DNA of 64,000 bases from positions 540,262 through 604,261 of the forward strand of contig CAXAMN010026683.1 in the NCBI GenBank assembly GCA_963970005.1, written 5' to 3'. A model generated the notes under the pieces. That model saw only the letters and a list, made by a program, of their open reading frames with translations. It had not been told where the DNA came from and did not search any database. The stretch is from Durusdinium trenchii (taxonomy: Eukaryota; Sar; Dinophyceae; Suessiales; Symbiodiniaceae). A program made the translations under genes and the position numbers. Of this stretch, positions 56,176-64,000 are shown piece after piece (position 1 is the stretch's first letter; each line of letters starts with the position of its first letter).

Positions 56176-56544
56176 TTGCGCGTGTTCAAGGGAGTGTTAC
56201 AGAGCACGGCTCAGTCATGGGGTTGGCTACGGTTAGTTAACATATTCAGGCCCATTCACAAAGATGATTACTCTAATCAGAGGCTCGCAGATGGTGTTGG
56301 ATCACTGATCCAGGGTCCCTCTCTACATGATTTTCCAATGAGATATCATGCAAGGCTGATTAGTGACGGGTGCCTAGTAACTAGATGTTGCGATGTTGAT
56401 TCGAATCTCTTGTCAGCTGCACAAGTTCAGTGCATTGTAGATCTCGCGTCAACCCGTCAGACAAATGACATTGACTTAAAGTCATTCATTATTTATGACT
56501 ATGACCTTTATTACAGATTTACAGAATTTCAGCCATGCTCTTGA
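56176..56544 (+). CDS. Orphan AT-rich ORF fragment, about 120 codons
   Basis: Open frame from a TTG at 56176 to TGA, with no upstream ATG (first ATG 56338). It is much more AT-rich than other coding-like segments here, yet very protein-like: PIHKDDYSNQRLADGVGSLI, then LLSAAQVQCIVDLASTRQTN and IIYDYDLYYRFTEF. It is rich in Asp, Tyr and Ile. No family recognised. Composition and the missing start suggest a 5'-truncated fragment of foreign origin (organellar, viral or bacterial), but nothing in the sequence decides this. Confidence 0.35.
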   Translation: MRVFKGVLQSTAQSWGWLRLVNIFRPIHKDDYSNQRLADGVGSLIQGPSLHDFPMRYHARLISDGCLVTRCCDVDSNLLSAAQVQCIVDLASTRQTNDIDLKSFIIYDYDLYYRFTEFQPCS

Positions 56545-58120
56545 AGAAAACCCCACATATGGCTTGGAGAGCACCAGCAAGTGCTCCTCATTCTTGTTCC
56601 TCTAGTCACTGTACTCTTATGTGAATCAAGTTCCTTTCCCCAAGAAACTTGTCCTTTTTAGCCACAAGAAACCGACCCACCACGAACACGCCTTCCTTGA
56701 GCTGAATTGCTGTGAATTGCTGGGCCCCTTGAACTTCAAGAATTGGATGTTTTTGGCTTTCATTCTCCTTTGCCCAGTCTTTTTCATGGCTGACATGTTT
56801 GATGCTGAGACATGCAGAGGCGGTTTTTGTAGATTCACTCATTCACTATATATTATACTTATACCTATAATGTTCATCAACCCAATGGCCAGGCCATGAT
56901 GCTCTTCCTACACTGCCAGGGAATCCAAGCGTTTCTTTTTTACGAGCGACCCGCCGATCTGGCGCCCATTTCGTGCGTGCCAGTGGGTGGCTTCGGTTCG
57001 CTGGGCGACGGGCGGCTTCTGTTTGGACGGTACGTCGACCCGGAGATACCTGGAGCCTCCGACCATCGTGTCCGGACGGATGGAGGGTAGCCAGGTGACC
57101 CAGATGGTCGGATGGTCCGGGTAGGCTGGCTTTGATGTACGTAGACTCTTGAGGAAAATACCACCAGCCCATACCAGCCCCATGCATTTGGATTGTAAGA
57201 CCTTTTGAGGCCTGGGGGGTTGACATATTAATTGAGTTTCTACCTTAGACTTCTTGATTCTTTGGTGCTTCATGGACCTGGTGAGGAGTCTCCAAGACTG
57301 TGGGGACGAGCAAAGACCTTGCAGGTGTTTTCGGTTTTCCGGCAGGACATGTTGATGACAGGGCTGAGCAGAGGCTTCCCCTTTGCAACTCCCTTTTTGG
57401 AGATGCAAAGGTCCACCAGGCCAGAATTCTCCTACAAAGATCTTCCGATAAGGAGACCGGGAGACCCCCCGAGTCCGAGTCCAAGATGATTTCCGGCGAA
57501 AGAGACCGATTTGTTGCTGAGAAAGTCTCGCTATTCCTATCCCGAAGTCCGACGATCTTTTGCCCCACTGAATGTAAAGCATCTTCCTTGACTCGAACCA
57601 CCGACCGTCAGACCATTCTCATCGTCGGTCTCACCCACACTCAACGAGTGCCGTGCGCCACGACCGCAACGCCTCTCCAGACCTGGTGCTGGTCATCCAG
57701 CGGGCTGCGGCCGCTTCCACTGGCGAGGCCGGGATGAGCGGAGCTGAACCCGTTGAAGGGCGGTAGACAAAGCGGGGGAGGACTGATTCCCCAGACGAGC
57801 TGGGCGTTACCGAATCAGTGACAAACCTTCGCAGTGGTTCTTTTGGAAGTAAATTTTGACGGTTTCCCGCTGCTAGATGTGGAGATTGAACATGCTGGTG
57901 CCGCCTCCAAAGAGGAAAGTTCTCTTCAAAGGCCATTCTCCAGATCTATATGTTATAGCGACCAGTAACACACCGGCTTCTCTAAAGGAACTCTGGATCT
58001 CCATGATTGTTTTCAAGAGGCTCTTATTTCTAGATTGACCTGTGATCTATTCGTTCGCTGGGGTCTGCGCCCTCCGAGAAGAACCTGCTTCAAAACTGAA
58101 CTACGTAGATGCGGCCGACC
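56545..58120. other. Gene-poor stretch
   Basis: Overlapping ORFs on both strands (for example 56908-57582 minus and 57300-57737 plus) have no recognisable domain. At 57650-57764 the plus strand reads NASPDLVLVIQRAAAASTGE and ends in TAG, a possible C-terminal exon. Confidence 0.3.
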
Positions 58121-58317
58121 CTCAGCTTCTGCCACTCGCACGGAACACCGCAGCTTGCGAGCTTGCAGGTGGTCGTTGGCGGGACCATGCCATTGAACGC
58201 GCCGATGGGCGTTTCCTGGGCACCCAATGGCCAGCTCTTAGTGGTGGATACCGATTCTCGGCATTTCTGTGTCGGAGATGAGGGAGATTGTCATCCCTGT
58301 TGTTGCTTCCAGTTGAC
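58121..58317 (+). CDS. NHL-repeat exon
   Basis: The frame reads VVVGGTMPLNAPMGVSWAPN and continues GQLLVVDTDSRHF. This is a good NHL beta-propeller repeat (LNxPxGVxxxPNGxLxVxDxxxxR). CTTGCAG just before 58169 may be the acceptor, or the exon may begin earlier, since the frame is open upstream. After DEGDCHPCCC the match fades and the 3' border is unclear. A single repeat implies other exons that were not recognised. NHL propellers bind proteins, RNA or carbohydrate; the role is unknown. Confidence 0.42.
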
Positions 58318-59203
58318 GGGCAGGTTGCTGGTTGAAAGATTTCTGGCATGGACATGATGATGTGTAAGCGCAAACTGGTGCAGATTCCTTTGTTTGCAAG
58401 TCTTCATGAGGGTGTTCCAAGTCTTCATTCCCTCCGAATTCCCTTCGGTGTTTGTTTCTGTCCTTTTTTCGGGTCCAAACATAGACCCATTGGACTGAGG
58501 AACTACTGGTATCATCTAAAGCCCCTCCAGGGTTGTGAAATTGGCAAGAAACTAATTATTCTCATAGATTTCACCCGGGCAAGGTTTGGAGGAGTTTGAT
58601 CCTTGGAAGGTTAAGAGTTTATAAGTTTGTATGTCCAAGCATTTGCTGCTCGTCTGGGACAAATCGGTCTTCGACGCCCGTGTCATGACCAGCGTCAGTC
58701 CTGGAAGCTGGTGACAGAAGAGTGGTGGACATGAGACCTGCTTGGTGGAATAGCCCAACCCGTAGGTGGACTCGCAAAGATTTGGCTGTATAATTAGGTC
58801 TTTCAAACGGGGGACCCTGGTTTTTCCCACCGAGAATGAGCAGAATAGACTACCAGACATAGTGAAGAAGGTCTGGCCTTTGACCCACAGCCGTTGACCA
58901 GCTGAACTGCTCCCAGGACAATCACCGGATTCTGCAATGTCCGTCTTGGACGCAGGACGTGCCGAGGGTGAGGGTGGGAGTAGACGGCACTGGAGTAGAG
59001 GGTGAGGGTGAGGCAACCGCAAATCGACGAAATTCGACTGCTCATGATCGCCGCCCAATTCCTGAACAGCTTCGGTGTTGCACACATGACTTCAATGACA
59101 CACGACACATGCTTTGACAGTGTTATCAATCAATATGAATGGTTGGTTGGGTAGGGACATATTGAGATGTGAAACATATAGTGAGGGATCCTCAATCTTA
59201 CAC
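58318..59203. other. No gene called
   Basis: A minus-strand frame is open at 58552-59085 (Ser/Pro/Leu-rich), but it starts with GTG, has no early ATG and no domain. No other feature seen before the spliced-leader relic. Confidence 0.3.
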
Positions 59204-59219
59204 GCCATTTTGGCTCAAG
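59204..59219 (+). other. Dinoflagellate spliced-leader relic
   Basis: GCCATTTTGGCTCAAG is identical to the last 16 bases of the 22-base dinoflagellate spliced leader, and it lies in the expected orientation 31 bases before ATG 59251. Relics like this mark genomic copies of processed, trans-spliced mRNAs. Confidence 0.88.
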
Positions 59220-59250
59220 ATTAGGGATTCCCTCGAATTTTCTTCGTGCC

Positions 59251-59892
59251 ATGCCTGCAATCCACAGCACCGACCTTTCGGCTTGGCGCGTGGTTGCTCG
59301 GCGTTGGCGAAGAGGGAATCGGGGGAGGGAGGCCAGTCAGCTGTCCAGGGCGGAGCGACTGGCCTCTCTGGCGGCCCGCGGCGCCTACATCGAGGCTCAG
59401 TGGAACTCGGTGTATAGGCCGCCGGACCTACAAGCGGATTGGTGCCGCGCTTGCGCCCAGTGGACTACGTCCTGGTGTGAAGGGTGCTACGCCCGCTGTC
59501 AGCCCGGCGACGAGTTCAGCGCCATCTGCCACGCCTGCGACGGCGAGCACCGTGTCTGCGACCGGTGTGAGGCCCGGGCGGTGACGTGGCAGCAGGGGCA
59601 CCAGCGCTACGTGGAGGAGAATGGAGAGGACCAAGAGAACCAGGTCCACATCCATGGGTTTGGAACCCAAAGGGATGCCCCGTTCTTCCGAGAGGCCGAT
59701 GAATCAATCAGCCTCAGCGAGCTTGGCAGCGCCCTCAACATGCCCACCGACCGCATCCGGGAGTACATCATCGCCCAGCTGCGCAGCCATGAGGCCGGAT
59801 CAGCCCATGGAGGGACAACTCCAGGAACTCCTGGTCGATCGGCCCATTGTCCTCCTGAATCACCTCGTGGACCTGGGCGTCCAGACCTGTGA
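59251..59892 (+). CDS. Zinc-finger N-terminal segment of element 2 YR protein
   Basis: ATG 59251, supported by the leader relic upstream. Residues 65-106 carry four CxxC pairs (Cys 65/68, 76/79, 93/96, 103/106) in WCRACAQWTTSWCEGCY and CHACDGEHRVCDRC, a treble-clef or RING-like zinc module, probably for nucleic-acid or protein binding. Then comes an acidic segment and a helix (LSELGSALNMPTDRIREYII). After about residue 180 (near 59790) the +1 frame reads better, so the end of this ORF (Gly/Pro/Ser-rich) is probably off-frame. It would originally have continued into the next segment. Confidence 0.6.
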   Translation: MPAIHSTDLSAWRVVARRWRRGNRGREASQLSRAERLASLAARGAYIEAQWNSVYRPPDLQADWCRACAQWTTSWCEGCYARCQPGDEFSAICHACDGEHRVCDRCEARAVTWQQGHQRYVEENGEDQENQVHIHGFGTQRDAPFFREADESISLSELGSALNMPTDRIREYIIAQLRSHEAGSAHGGTTPGTPGRSAHCPPESPRGPGRPDL

Positions 59893-60250
59893 GGACGTCC
59901 ATCACCTATGGCCCACAGGAGGTGATTTGCTCGATGAATTGGAGCGCAGGCATGGTGGTTTGGCGGCTGAAGAGGGCTTCACCATCGTCTCGTTTTGGAC
60001 CCTTGCGTCCCAACGAGCGCAAGCCACCTACAAGCACCACCTCCGTGAGATCTGCATCCATCGCCAGTCAGCTGTGGCGACTTCCGCTCCTGCTCGTCCG
60101 ACGGAAGCCTCAACTGCAGTAGCTCGCCCGGTGCGGCGATTGCTGGCAACGGGGGAGGTCCGTGAACCCCCCCTCATGATGAGTTTGGCCGCCACGAATT
60201 GGGGGTGTCCAGGGCCCAGCTCCAAGACGCTACGAGGATGCAACTATTGA
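59789..60250 (+). CDS. Middle segment of element 2 YR protein
   Basis: Frame +2, from ATG 59789 (ATGAGGCCGGA, as at 9041 in element 1). It reads LLVDRPIVLLNHLVDLGVQT, WPTGGDLLDELERR and FWTLASQRAQATYKHHLREI, an all-helical region likely to precede the recombinase core. At the seven-C run 60167-60173 the better reading moves to the −1 frame (HDEFGRHELGVSRAQLQDAT), so the last 25 codons here are probably shadow. It may be a separate overlapping ORF or part of one broken ORF; I favour the latter. Confidence 0.5.
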   Translation: MRPDQPMEGQLQELLVDRPIVLLNHLVDLGVQTCEDVHHLWPTGGDLLDELERRHGGLAAEEGFTIVSFWTLASQRAQATYKHHLREICIHRQSAVATSAPARPTEASTAVARPVRRLLATGEVREPPLMMSLAATNWGCPGPSSKTLRGCNY

Positions 60251-61848
60251 AGGAGTCCATCATGCCAGCAGCCGACAGGCTCTCAGTGAACCGCCTGGGA
60301 GCACTCCTGAGCACGCTGCGACGGTGGAGGGAGTTTGCCCTGCGGTTGGGGTTTGAGCTGGCTCAACCCACCGCGCTTCAGTTGAACACCTTCCTCAAAG
60401 AGGTGGCTCGTGGAGGACCTACAGCTGGCTCGGCCGTATTTCACGCCCTCAACTGGTTCCGGGCCCAGTTTGGGGTGCAGTTCCCTCTGGATCACTGGCT
60501 GGTCCGCGGGTTCAAGCTCCTTCCAGTCGGGCACACCTCACAGCAAAAGTTGGAATTGCAGCCATGGGAGTTCGTGAACATGCTTTTGAAACTTCGTCAA
60601 AGCTCAGGTACCAACTCCCTGGTGCTGGCCTTCATGCTGTGGGCTGCAGTGTCGTGCATTCGTTTTGAGCACGTGCAACGCTCCAAGTTTGACCGGAGCG
60701 AGGGCAATGCGCTGTTCTTCACCTGCTCCCAGGGCAAGGCACGGCGCCAGGGAGCCCGGCCTGCTTTCCAGTGGGCGATGCCAGACATCCCTTTCCCTGG
60801 GTTCAGCTTGGTGAAGATTGTACAAGACTTCGTCACCCTGGAGCTTTTGCCGGAGCGCAACTACCTTTGGCCGGCCTTGCAGCTGGACCCGCTGGATTTG
60901 TGGCAGGTGACTGAACACACCCCTTGGCGCCTTGACCGCAAGCTGTCACGCGGACGCTTCCTGGAGCTCCTCCGCGGGGCGCTGCTGGATCTCGGCACTG
61001 CTCCTGACCAGGCACAGACGGCGGGGTTCAATCGTCTGAGACGGTTCCTCCCGACCTTGGGGAACGTGGTTCGCCTGTCCCCTCAGGACCAGCAGGCAGT
61101 GGGCAACTGGGTTGAGATCCCCACTGGTGGGGGCCCGATCCCCAATCAGAAGTCTCGCGCCACTTGGACGATGGGCATCCACTACAGCGGCCAGCGGGCC
61201 CTCCACTCCGCCCTGGTGAAGAAGGCCTTGTTGAAGCGGTTCATGCGCCTGTACCATGCCAAGAAGGCGGAGCTCGCGTTGACCGATGAGGGCCTCCATC
61301 CACGAGACAGTTGGACGTGGGCTGAACTGGCGGCCCAGAATGAGCAGCTGGGTGACATGGGGACTGAGCTCCCGGCCCCGCCTGAGGCTGAGCCCGCCCC
61401 ACCGCTGCCAGTTGATGACTCGGCCGCTCGTGGCTCGGCTGATGTCCGACCTGGCCCCACTGTGCAGGAGCCCTCTTCGCCACATGGGACCGAGCCTGAA
61501 CCGGAAGCCCTGGACAACCAATCGGATTCGGCTACATCATCCGCGTCCTCTGATTCAGCGTCGGACGTCTCCAATGAGGCCACGGACCTAGAGGGAGCCA
61601 TCTCCACTGATGACGTGGCTGAGACCACGCATTGGCTGGTGCAGGGCACCAAAGTCCACCTCATCCGAGGCGAGACAGAGGGCCGTCTCCTGCCTTGGTG
61701 CCGGGACGCACCTTTCTCGCAAGATCCTCGATCTACCGGAGAAGGATTCTCCGTTGTCTCGCGCCAGCGTTTTTGCCAACGATGCTTGGCACGTATGCCC
61801 CGAGGCTTGTACCGGGCACTGGCACGAAGCTGCGGGTGGTTGAATTGA
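60174..61848 (+). CDS. Tyrosine recombinase of element 2
   Basis: The frame is open from the C-run; the first ATG is 60238, giving 536 residues. The SAM-like core-binding domain runs to about residue 105 (LSTLRRWREFALRLGFELAQ). In the catalytic domain, CIRFEHVQRSK carries Arg I (codon 60661, residue 142), CSQGKARRQG the likely Lys, FNRLRRFLPTLGN Arg II (61039-61044), VGNWVE the Trp/His position, and MGIHYSG the nucleophile Tyr (61183, residue 316). An acidic Pro/Ser linker follows, then a Cys-containing tail (CQRCLARMPRGLY). All key residues except the His of HxxR (here Asn) are present. Such enzymes join cDNA circles to the genome. Confidence 0.68.
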
Positions 61849-62304
61849 CACACCACCGCCTCGCATATCAGGAAAAAGGATGCCTGCGCCCTGCCTCCGG
61901 TCCGTCGTTCGTTCGGGTGTGGATGGGCTTCCGCCTGTTTGGGTTTGTGCACTCCCCCTTTCCCCAGGGAGGGGTCCGTCCGTGGCCGGCCGCCCTTCCT
62001 GTTTCCGTTTGTGTCCGGACGGGGTCGGGGAGGGGGCCTGCCGCCCGCTTGCGCACGACTGATTAGGAAGGGAGTGGGGGCTGGTCGCGGTTTTCTTGAT
62101 GGGCAACCCCCCGGTTTTTGAAGGTTTGCCACTGGAGTGTCCTTCCGGCATCCGTTTGCGGGTACGGCCTGTGTGTTTGTGACGTGTCTTTGACACCGCA
62201 ACCATGGCCCAATCCAGCTTTCTCCAACGACATCGCATGCGCGTCTGAGCGGCCCGGGTGGAGCTGTGCTACCCAGACCCCCGGTAGACCATCGACGCCG
62301 CGCC
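61849..62304. other. Spacer between element 2 YR and gag-like ORFs
   Basis: GC-rich, with G and C runs and no plus-strand ORF of note. A 397-codon minus ORF crossing it is a shadow of the recombinase. It may hold a promoter or internal control region, but no motif supports that. Confidence 0.3.
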
Positions 62305-63459
62305 ATGAGCAGAGGCCATACGATCGACACGTTGCAGGATGACCGTGGCTTGGCCACCTGCTTCCAGGTCTCCAACGTCCTCCCGGAGTGGGCCGAGGCT
62401 GTGACCCGTGCCCATAAGTGGGAAACCTTGGAAGATTTCGTCTTCTCCGTGGACGAGAAGGACGTTCAGAGTGCCATCCAAACCCTCCTGCTTCCCACAA
62501 GCCTCAAAGACAACCGGCTGGCACAGGCTCGCCTGCGAGCGGCCTACGCAGCAGGAGCTGAGGCCATTAAACAAGCCGCACAAGCAGCAAAATCGTCTGA
62601 TGGGGTCGACGACCCGTTGCCCGAATCCACAATGGAGCAACTCAACCGGGACTTCCGAGCGAAGTATTCCATCACTGTGGAGGCTACCCTTGAACCCAGT
62701 GACGCTCTGCGAGCCCGGGTTTACAGGGAATTCAGAAAGAAGACGATGTCGGTGGTGCCTGCCTCCCGCATCAAGTCGGTCCTCCACCAATCTACACCGA
62801 GACAGCAAGATGCAGTCAAGTTGGGCGAGCGAGTCCAGCTGGAGTTTCAGACCGAAGAAGCACGCACCATCCGCACCGTGGTGGACTACTACTGGTCCCT
62901 ACGCACACTGGCTTATGCATGGGCATGGGCAGGATTGCACCGCCAACGAGGCCACGATGGCAAGGAGACTGTCTTCATCTCCCTGACAGCAGCCAACAAC
63001 TATGCAGACCATGCTCTCTATAGTGCTATGGAATTTGGGCAAGGGTCTCGTTTGTGGTTGGAGCGCAACGACCTGTTGACCCGCACCAAGATGGCCAGCT
63101 ACATCCGTCAGGGCTACAATGCATGGGAAGCGCTCCAGGAGGCCCTCCGTGAGACTCACCTGGAATGGCGAGCGAGTGCAATTCAGGCAGTCCCCAATGA
63201 GCCAGCCCATCCGCCCAAACGGGCTGCCCCGGGTGGCAGTGAGGCTGGGCCTCCTGCACCCAAGAGGCGTCAGGTGAAGCAGGACTCCCACCAGACCATC
63301 TCGATGTTGAAGGGCGGCATCAAGTTGTGCAAGCCTTGGAATGACGGCCGTGGATGCTCGAACACGAAGTGCCCGCAGGTCCACAAGTGTGATGTCAAGC
63401 TCCCATCAGGGAAACCCTGCCAGGGCCCTCATACCCGTCTGGCCCATCCCATGGAATAG
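62305..63459 (+). CDS. CCCH zinc-finger gag-like protein of element 2
   Basis: 384 residues from ATG 62305. The first 330 are mostly helical (TLEDFVFSVDEKDVQSAIQT; LRTLAYAWAWAGLHRQRG), then a basic Pro-rich linker (PKRRQVKQ). Residues 342-360 are CKPWNDGRGCSNTKCPQVH, a C-x8-C-x4-C-x3-H zinc finger, followed by a Cys/His-rich tail (HKCDVKLPSGKPCQGPHTRL). Size, basic linker and C-terminal zinc finger fit a gag nucleocapsid-like role, binding element RNA, but the CCCH type differs from the usual CCHC knuckle. The ORF is intact. Confidence 0.6.
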   Translation: MSRGHTIDTLQDDRGLATCFQVSNVLPEWAEAVTRAHKWETLEDFVFSVDEKDVQSAIQTLLLPTSLKDNRLAQARLRAAYAAGAEAIKQAAQAAKSSDGVDDPLPESTMEQLNRDFRAKYSITVEATLEPSDALRARVYREFRKKTMSVVPASRIKSVLHQSTPRQQDAVKLGERVQLEFQTEEARTIRTVVDYYWSLRTLAYAWAWAGLHRQRGHDGKETVFISLTAANNYADHALYSAMEFGQGSRLWLERNDLLTRTKMASYIRQGYNAWEALQEALRETHLEWRASAIQAVPNEPAHPPKRAAPGGSEAGPPAPKRRQVKQDSHQTISMLKGGIKLCKPWNDGRGCSNTKCPQVHKCDVKLPSGKPCQGPHTRLAHPME

Positions 63460-63662
63460 GGACAACTCCCCCCAGCAGCCTGTGTGCTGCGGGGGGTTGG
63501 GCACCCGTCCAGGCACGACACGCCTCCAGCCTCGCCTTCGGAGCCTGTGAGAAGGGTCACTATGTGCACGCCGGCGGTGCCCAACCCCACCACGTTGGCA
63601 CAGCGCTTGGCAGGCGCCAAGCCAATCACGTGGCGCGGCAGGGGTGACCTTCCCCAGTTCCC
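63460..63662. other. Short interval before methyltransferase ORF
   Basis: Two plus frames are open; neither has a recognisable motif. A TGA at 63645-63647 closes the methyltransferase frame just before ATG 63663. Confidence 0.3.
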
Positions 63663-64000
63663 ATGGGGCCACCCAGAGGCACGTGGCTGGTGCTGGATCT
63701 TTGGGCAGGAGTGGGTGGCCTATGCTTGGCATTGCTGGCTTTGGGCGTGCACATCTATGCAATCAGTGCTGAGAGCGACCCTGAGGCTAGTGCCGCCGCC
63801 CTGGCCACCATGCCCAATTTGGTTCACATTGATACTGTGGAGGCCATTCGGGGTGCAGACCTCCGGCCTTTCCTTCAACGCCGCCAGGTGCGTGGAATCA
63901 TCCTGGGAGGTGGTTCGCCGTGCCAGGGCAACTCCAGTTTGAACCGGGGTCGGAAAGGCTTGGCGGATCCTAGATCTCAGCAGCCGGACCACTTGCGGCG
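63663..64000 (+). CDS. C5 cytosine-methyltransferase, element 2 (cut by window end)
   Basis: From ATG 63663, 112 codons to the window edge. Motif I is LDLWAGVGGLCLALLALGVH (Asp at residue 12), motif II follows as AISAESDPEA, and motif IV is GGGSPCQGNSSLNRGRKGLA with the catalytic Cys at residue 87 (codon 63921). It continues DPRSQQP. This is a fuller match to m5C methyltransferases than the domain in element 1, including the PCQ triad. The target-recognition half, and any RT behind it, lie beyond the window. Linkage to element 2 rests on its position after the gag-like ORF and the same strand. Confidence 0.75.
   Translation, partial: MGPPRGTWLVLDLWAGVGGLCLALLALGVHIYAISAESDPEASAAALATMPNLVHIDTVEAIRGADLRPFLQRRQVRGIILGGGSPCQGNSSLNRGRKGLADPRSQQPDHLR

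Larger units (their letters stand above)
59204..64000 (+). mobile_element. YR retroelement, second type (element 2), right end outside window
   Basis: Order: spliced-leader relic, zinc-finger/YR region (59251-61848), 456-base spacer, CCCH gag-like ORF (62305-63459), C5-methyltransferase (63663 to the window end). No RT is seen; it may follow the methyltransferase. The arrangement differs from element 1 (YR first, not last). The YR region is split over three frames by probable indels. The leader relic suggests the copy arose from a trans-spliced transcript. Confidence 0.65.

Noticed and set aside
56908..57582. 224-codon minus-strand ORF
   Set aside because: Low-complexity basic protein with no domain; plus strand open as well.
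58552..59085. 177-codon minus-strand ORF
   Set aside because: No ATG near the start, Ser/Pro-rich, no domain; antisense to the region before the leader relic.
61182..62375. 397-codon minus-strand ORF
   Set aside because: GC-rich shadow opposite the recombinase C-terminus and spacer; no domain.

Overview
The window looks like nuclear DNA of a dinoflagellate, most like the Symbiodiniaceae. The best evidence is at 59204-59219: a 16-base copy of the 3' end of the dinoflagellate spliced leader (GCCATTTTGGCTCAAG) lies 31 bases upstream of a start codon, as expected of a trans-spliced mRNA copied back into the genome. Sparse small GT-AG exons, long gene-poor stretches, strand-biased satellites and tyrosine-recombinase (YR) retroelements fit the same picture. 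No rRNA or tRNA gene, CRISPR array or bacterial-type operon was seen.

Layout. 1-1443: the 3' end of a cytochrome P450-like gene (three exons, introns in phase). 1528-1728, minus strand: a small coding fragment. 8751-16112: a nearly complete YR retroelement with a small membrane-protein ORF, a chain of gag-like ORFs, reverse transcriptase, RNase H with a C5-methyltransferase-like domain embedded in it, a 2A ribosome-skipping motif and a tyrosine recombinase. After a 222-base gap, 16388-18317 holds nested minisatellites (14, 42 and about 60 bp). 18320-42500 is gene-poor, with a few unassigned ORFs. 42501-47508 is a composite macrosatellite: two satellite families alternate, and a short hairpin marks their boundaries. 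52336-53239 has two HEAT-repeat exons; about 58121-58317 has an NHL-repeat exon. 59204-64000 is a second YR element of another type (zinc-finger/YR ORF, CCCH gag-like ORF, then a C5-methyltransferase cut off by the window end).

How the parts fit. In the first element the gag-like ORFs would package the transcript, RT and RNase H would make cDNA, and the YR, released by 2A skipping, would integrate it as in DIRS-like elements. The methyltransferase-like domain may modify element or host DNA. Both elements show frame breaks at short homopolymers, so these copies are either slightly decayed or carry assembly indels. Both combine a YR with a C5-methyltransferase, but with different domain order and different methyltransferase subtypes. 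That recurring pairing, the methyltransferase nested in RNase H, and the 2A motif before the recombinase are the most interesting features here. Most small ORFs outside these regions could not be assigned and carry low confidence.
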